A program made the translations under genes and the position numbers. A stretch of 64,000 bases of DNA from Bhargavaea cecembensis (lineage in GTDB: Bacteria > Bacillota > Bacilli > Bacillales_A > Planococcaceae). The stretch covers positions 110,107 to 174,106 of the forward strand of contig NZ_LN651371.1 in assembly GCF_000826125.2 (NCBI RefSeq), written 5' to 3'. Below the pieces are notes generated by a model. That model was not told the DNA's origin and searched no databases. It saw only the letters and a list, made by a program, of their open reading frames with translations. This document shows positions 60,329-64,000 of the stretch, piece by piece (position 1 is the stretch's first letter; the number at the start of each line of letters is the position of its first letter).

Positions 60329-61585
60329 TTATTCCTTCCCGAGCTGGAGGGCTTTCTTCAGGTCCTTCAGCGAGCGGGAAGGCCCGTACATGAGGACGCC
60401 TCCTTTGTAGACGCGGGCACCGAACCAGCCGAGGACGGCGATCGTCAGCACCATGATCCCGATCGACAGGACCGGCTCCCACCACGGCAGGTCGAGCATG
60501 CCGACGCGCAGGAACATGACGAGCGGCGCGAAGAACGGGAAGTAGGAAGTCCACTTCACGTACGCAGCGTCCGGCGTCCCGAGCCCCGTGACGGCGATGA
60601 TGAACGCAATCACGATGAGCATCGTCATCGGCATGATGAGCGACTGGACGTCCTCCGTCCGGCTGACGAGCGAGCCGAGCAGCGCGGCGAGCACCGCATA
60701 GAGGAAGTACCCGAGCAAGAAGAAGATGACCGCGTACACAACCGTCGCCGGGTTGATGTCGGAGAAGCCGAAGAAGGAGAACGCCCCTTCGGAGAGCTCG
60801 GACATCGCCGACGATGACTTGAGCGCGATGTAGCCGAACACGCCGAACAAAGCCATCTGCAGCAGTCCGAGCGAGCCGATCCCGAGCACTTTCGCAAACA
60901 TATGCTTCACCGGGGAAACGCTCGAAATGAGAATCTCCATCACGCGGGACGACTTCTCCGTCGCCACTTCGGTCGCGATCATGCTGGAATACATGATGAC
61001 GGCGAAATAGATAAGGAACATGAGCACATACACGAGCCCGCGCGCCTGGTTCAGCTCTTCTTCGGTCTTTCCGGAATCGGACAGGGTCGTCTGATGGAAG
61101 CCGACCGGCTCGAACAGCGCACCCGCTTCGGCAGGGGACAGATTGAGCTGCTCAGCGCGGAGTTCTGTCTGAATCGACTGCAGCGCTTCCTGCACCATCA
61201 TCGGGAACCCGAATTCCATCGAGTCTTCCGATACGTATTCGGCGTCGATCGTGCCGTCGCCGGCGGCGAGGACAAGGTAGGCGTCGATGTCCCCTTCCTT
61301 AACTTGGCTGTCCAGCGCTTTGCGGCTTTCATCGGAGGCTTTCGGAACCGTCTCTTCTCCCATCGCCTTCAGCTGGTCGCCGAGCCGGGTGACGAGCGCA
61401 CTGTCTTCCGTGAGGACAGGAAGCGTGTCGCCCGCTTCCTCGTCTCCTCCAAACTTGTCGATGATCGTCGTGATGTTCGCGAGCAGGAAAATCCCCGCGA
61501 TGACGACCGCCGTCGTGATGATAAACGATTTCGTCTTCGCCTTCGTGGCGAACGCCTGCTTGAAGATGATCCAGAAATCACGCAT
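60329..61585 (-). CDS. yhaP: ABC-2 type permease YhaP (NatB-like)
   Basis: A 418-residue permease with the NatB/YhaP plan: one N-terminal helix (SFIITTAVVIAGIFLLANIT), a large extracytoplasmic domain (about residues 45-175), then six helices starting with RGLVYVLMFLIYFAVIMYSS. The conserved segments ATEKSSRVMEILISSVSPV and LVSRTEDVQSLIMPMTMLIV are present. Start ATG at 61583-61585 overlaps the yhaQ end by 8 bp. Related NatAB exports sodium, but the substrate of YhaQP is unproven. Confidence 0.88.
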   Translation of the reverse strand: MRDFWIIFKQAFATKAKTKSFIITTAVVIAGIFLLANITTIIDKFGGDEEAGDTLPVLTEDSALVTRLGDQLKAMGEETVPKASDESRKALDSQVKEGDIDAYLVLAAGDGTIDAEYVSEDSMEFGFPMMVQEALQSIQTELRAEQLNLSPAEAGALFEPVGFHQTTLSDSGKTEEELNQARGLVYVLMFLIYFAVIMYSSMIATEVATEKSSRVMEILISSVSPVKHMFAKVLGIGSLGLLQMALFGVFGYIALKSSSAMSELSEGAFSFFGFSDINPATVVYAVIFFLLGYFLYAVLAALLGSLVSRTEDVQSLIMPMTMLIVIAFIIAVTGLGTPDAAYVKWTSYFPFFAPLVMFLRVGMLDLPWWEPVLSIGIMVLTIAVLGWFGARVYKGGVLMYGPSRSLKDLKKALQLGKE

Positions 61586-62477
61586 GGACTTCACCCACTT
61601 TCGCAATGAAGATATCCTGGAGCGACGGTTCTTCGATGCTGAAGTGGCGCACCGGTCCGGACTTCAGCGCCTCCTGCAGCAGCCGGTCGGCCGTCTCGTC
61701 ATCCGCCACCTGGAACACCGCCCCGTCGAGCGCATAAGATGCGTTCTGCACACCGGACACCGACTGGAGACCCGTGATGTCATAATCGGACCGGATCCGC
61801 ACGTTCTGCCTGCCGAACGACCGCTTCACATCACGCAGCGAGCCTTCGACGACCTGTTTTCCGCGGTGGATGATGGTGAGCTGCTCGCACAGCTCCTCGA
61901 CATGGTCCATCCGGTGGCTCGAGAACACGATCGTCGCCCCGGCATCCCGGAACTCCTTCACCGCGCCCTTCAGCATTTCCACGTTCACCGGGTCGAGCCC
62001 GGAAAACGGTTCATCGAGGATGAGCAGCTCCGGATTGTGCATGAGCGAGGCGATCACCTGGATCTTCTGCTGGTTCCCCTTCGACAGCTCCTCGACTTTC
62101 TTGTTCTGGTACTGCGGCACTTCAAAGCGCTCAAGCCACTTTTGCAGCGCAGCCTTGGCATCGTTTTTTTTCATTCCGCGGAGTTCCCCGAGGAAAACGA
62201 GCTGGTCCTCGACCTTCATCTTCGGGTAAAGCCCCCGCTCCTCCGGCAGATAGCCGATCTCATGGCTCGTGCCGTACGTGATCGGCTTTCCTTTCCACCG
62301 CACGGTTCCGCCGTTCGGCGTGAGCAGTCCGAGGATCATCCGGAATGTCGTCGTCTTGCCCGCCCCGTTCGCTCCGAGGAACCCGTACATCGTCCCTTCC
62401 CCGACGTTGAGCGTCAGATCATCAACCGCCGTGAAATCTCCGAATTTCTTTGTGACATGTTCCAGTTGCAACGTCAT
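61578..62477 (-). CDS. yhaQ: ABC transporter ATP-binding protein YhaQ (NatA-like)
   Basis: A 299-residue ATPase with Walker A (GANGAGKTTTF), Q-loop (LPEERGLYPKMKV), signature (ELSKGNQQKIQVIASL), Walker B (LLILDEPFSGLD) and H-loop (IVFSSHRM). A C-terminal extension (PVRHFSIEEPSLQDIFIAKV) is typical of the DrrA/NatA group. LSKGN in place of LSGGQ matches the YhaQ family. Start ATG at 62475-62477 after AAAGGGG. Coupled with yhaP. Confidence 0.92.
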   Translation of the reverse strand: MTLQLEHVTKKFGDFTAVDDLTLNVGEGTMYGFLGANGAGKTTTFRMILGLLTPNGGTVRWKGKPITYGTSHEIGYLPEERGLYPKMKVEDQLVFLGELRGMKKNDAKAALQKWLERFEVPQYQNKKVEELSKGNQQKIQVIASLMHNPELLILDEPFSGLDPVNVEMLKGAVKEFRDAGATIVFSSHRMDHVEELCEQLTIIHRGKQVVEGSLRDVKRSFGRQNVRIRSDYDITGLQSVSGVQNASYALDGAVFQVADDETADRLLQEALKSGPVRHFSIEEPSLQDIFIAKVGEVHA

Positions 62478-62531
62478 CGTCTCGCCCCTTTCCATAATCC
62501 TTGTACGGATTGAAAGTTTAAAAGTTTCGGT

Positions 62532-62843
62532 TCAATTCCTTCTTGACGCGATGGCCGCGCCGATTCCGTATGAAACCATATGCAGCATATACACCGCCAT
62601 GAGAACGAAAAATGCTGTGCCCGGCGGCTCGAGGAACATGACGAGCGCCCAGGCGATCAGAAGGACGAATGTCGTCACCGCCCAGGAAAACGAGCGCGCC
62701 GACTCATGGATCCTCCTGTACCGCTCATCGAACCGCCGCTCTTTCTTCCCTTTGCGCCAGCTGAAATAAAAGATGACGGCCGCAACGGCCATGCCGAGCG
62801 GCAGCCCGGCCAGAAACGAACTCATTTCAAAGCCTTCGTACAT
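62532..62843 (-). CDS. Small membrane protein of a three-paralogue set (DERxxRI motif)
   Basis: A 103-residue, four-helix membrane protein. The cytoplasmic turn KERRFDERYRRIHESARSFS contains the motif D-E-R-x-x-R-I-x-E-x-A, which also occurs in the two genes further upstream at 63053 and 63453. Start ATG at 62841-62843 with GGAGGAGG inside the end of the XRE gene (translational coupling). Resembles DUF2178-like proteins; function unknown. Confidence 0.7.
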   Translation of the reverse strand: MYEGFEMSSFLAGLPLGMAVAAVIFYFSWRKGKKERRFDERYRRIHESARSFSWAVTTFVLLIAWALVMFLEPPGTAFFVLMAVYMLHMVSYGIGAAIASRRN

Positions 62844-62845
62844 GG

Positions 62846-63043
62846 TCAATCCTCCTCCGGATCAAATAAATCTTCGATGCGGCACCCGAACACCGCAGCC
62901 AGCTTGAATGCCAGCTCGAGCGACGGATTGTACCGCCCCTTCTCAAGCGAAATGACCGTCTGACGCGAAACGCCGAGCGCCTCGGCCAGGGCATCCTGCG
63001 TCATCCCGTGCTCGGCCCGATTATCCTTGATGTGATTTTTCAT
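62846..63043 (-). CDS. XRE-family helix-turn-helix regulator
   Basis: A 65-residue protein that is a single HTH domain: MKNHIKDNRAEHGMTQDALA, ALGVSRQTVISLEKGRYNPS, LELAFKLAAVFGCRIEDLF. It belongs to the short YozG/YgzD type that is commonly adjacent to small membrane proteins. It lies between the membrane-protein paralogues in the same operon and probably binds the operator cluster at 63878-63938. AGGAGG precedes the start. Confidence 0.9.
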   Translation of the reverse strand: MKNHIKDNRAEHGMTQDALAEALGVSRQTVISLEKGRYNPSLELAFKLAAVFGCRIEDLFDPEED

Positions 63044-63052
63044 GGCCCCCTC

Positions 63053-63442
63053 CTACATCCTTTTCGATAACACGACAAAAGTGAGGAACACAGACGAGAT
63101 CAAGAATGAGGCAACCACGGAGACGGTCCTGTACCCATCCAGATCAAAATTCGTGAATGAAAAGACAGCCATCAGGGCCAAAAGGAATCCTAGAAGAATG
63201 AAATAACTGTAAAACATCCCGCGTTCGCGTATTCGGTGCCATCGCTCATCATTGGCTCGAAAATGGGGATGGAGGGCAGACAGGCACCATGCCATGATTG
63301 CCACTGCCGCCAACATGATGTCATGACCCGATGGGAAAGCCCCACCCAAAATACTCGCACTCAAAAAAACAGCAGACAATACAGTCAGCAGGACTGCAAA
63401 TCCTGTGTAGACCCCCTTGTCGTGTACGGTCCCATTTTTCAT
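63053..63442 (-). CDS. Membrane protein of the DERxxRI set
   Basis: A 129-residue protein with four helices. The loop after helix two, FRANDERWHRIRERGMFYSY, carries the same D-E-R-W-x-R-I-R-E-R sequence as its neighbour. It starts 9 bp before the XRE gene's 5' end in the same operon; its ATG is preceded by AGGAGGGACGCT. No family with a known role is recognised. Confidence 0.65.
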   Translation of the reverse strand: MKNGTVHDKGVYTGFAVLLTVLSAVFLSASILGGAFPSGHDIMLAAVAIMAWCLSALHPHFRANDERWHRIRERGMFYSYFILLGFLLALMAVFSFTNFDLDGYRTVSVVASFLISSVFLTFVVLSKRM

Positions 63443-63452
63443 AGCGTCCCTC

Positions 63453-63851
63453 CTACATCCTTTTCGTCAATACAATCATCGTGATCAGGTTCGTCAATCC
63501 GAGGAAGAAAAGGGTGAACAGTGCGGTCTCCATCCCATCCAAGTGAATGAGTCCGCCCAGTTGAACAATAATCATCAGCAGGAGAAAGACCATAAGAATC
63601 AGGGCGCTGAACGACAGTGCGCGTTCCCTTATACGGTTCCATCGCTCATCCTCCCCCTCGCTGTGAAGCAGGAAATACCTGTTGGACAGCAACGCCACCG
63701 CGATCAGAAAAGGCGGAAGGCTGCCGGCCCATGAAATTTCGCCTGTGCGGATACCGGGGATGAGCCTCATGACTCCCCAGATAATCAGGAGTCCCGCCAA
63801 AACGCCGAGAAGGTTCCGCTGAAAGACCGTGCTTCTCCTCATACGAGCCAT
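63453..63851 (-). CDS. Membrane protein of the DERxxRI set
   Basis: A 132-residue, four-helix protein (VLAGLLIIWGVMRLI, LPPFLIAVALLSNRYF, LILMVFLLLMIIVQLG, ALFTLFFLGLTNLITMIVLT) with the loop GEDERWNRIRERALSFS. Similar in plan and C-terminus (LTKRM versus LSKRM) to the 63053 product, so these two arose by duplication. The ATG at 63851 has GGAGG only two bases away; an ATG three codons later is an alternative. First gene of the operon behind the operator cluster. Confidence 0.65.
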   Translation of the reverse strand: MARMRRSTVFQRNLLGVLAGLLIIWGVMRLIPGIRTGEISWAGSLPPFLIAVALLSNRYFLLHSEGEDERWNRIRERALSFSALILMVFLLLMIIVQLGGLIHLDGMETALFTLFFLGLTNLITMIVLTKRM

Positions 63852-63877
63852 CGCCTCCTATTTAGTGAGTTCGAAAG

Positions 63878-63938
63878 GTAAAGCTCCCTTTACGTAAAGT
63901 GTACTTTACCTCTACATTCAGTGTCAAGTACCCTTTAC
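63878..63938. promoter_or_regulatory. Cluster of three GTAAAG-N4-CTTTAC operators
   Basis: Inverted repeats at 63878-63893 (spacer CTCC), 63894-63909 (spacer TGTA) and 63923-63938 (spacer TACC, first arm GTCAAG). The first two abut exactly. They lie between the divergent membrane/XRE operon and the gene that begins at 63998. Confidence 0.85.
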
Positions 63939-63997
63939 ATACTTTTTATATTATTTTTTCAGAATATCTTTTATAATGAAGTCAGGGAAAGGGGGCG

Positions 63998-64000
63998 ATG
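63998..64000 (+). CDS. Start codon of a plus-strand gene cut by the right edge
   Basis: The last three bases are ATG, preceded by AAAGGGGGCG as a ribosome-binding site. A TATAAT lies at 63972. Only the start is visible, so the product is unknown; its shared upstream region with the operator cluster suggests common control. Confidence 0.5.

Overview
This window reads as the chromosome of a moderately high-G+C member of the Bacillales, most likely Planococcaceae (Caryophanaceae). The call rests on gene content and order: uvrBA, ComK, an IDEAL-domain protein, YhfH-like zinc ribbons, lcfB/lplJ/yhfH, hemE-hemH next to hmoB, and a long block matching the Bacillus subtilis order ecsA/ecsB-hit-trpP-yhaH-hpr-DUF3267-prsA-yhaM-yhaN-yhaO-yhaP-yhaQ. 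Genus is not assignable from the sequence alone. No rRNA, tRNA, IS element, prophage, CRISPR array or replication origin was seen.

Layout. 0-5.4 kb: uvrA (cut by the left edge) and uvrB, an IDEAL protein, comK, a YhjD-like gene and an enoyl-CoA hydratase. 5.4-14.6 kb: an AMP-dependent acyl-CoA ligase, a cytochrome P450, acetyltransferases, many small membrane proteins, a Csp-like copper protein, and a rifampin ADP-ribosyltransferase (arr) with a degraded second copy. 14.9-18.2 kb: a MacA/MacB-type export operon. 18.2-20.6 kb: a ZosA-type metal ATPase with an ArsR-family repressor. 21.7-26.2 kb: acetyltransferase, S9 peptidase and lcfB under a consensus FadR box. 26.4-30.8 kb: a complete BceRSAB-type antimicrobial-peptide sensing and detoxification operon. 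31.1-34.8 kb: lplJ, yhfH and an AT-rich patch with an S41 peptidase. 35-38.9 kb: glyoxylate-shunt genes aceA-aceB plus a tiny zinc-ribbon gene, divergent from a LytTR regulator. 39.8-42.6 kb: hemE-hemH and hmoB. 43-48.1 kb: an M20 amidohydrolase, an orphan pair of peptide permeases, a C45-like Ntn hydrolase and a signal-peptidase-like lipoprotein. 48.4-62.5 kb: the ecs/hit/trpP/hpr/prsA/yha block. 62.5-63.9 kb: an XRE regulator with three paralogous membrane proteins behind a cluster of operators; a further plus-strand gene starts at the last three bases.

The most unusual structure is a set of intergenic tandem repeats with an exact 21-bp period at about ten places. The units fall into two loose families by their first bases (GAGT or GAAA), with a core that is uniform within an array but differs between arrays. 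One pair is arranged head-away around a hairpin with near-perfect symmetry (39521-39754).

Genes often overlap by 4 bp within operons, and most transcription units end in clear rho-independent terminators, many usable from both sides. Starts were chosen by Shine-Dalgarno position, so several proteins are shorter than the longest open frame. Two genes (21729-22277 and yhaO) have open frames that run upstream into the 21-bp repeats, which are not part of the protein.
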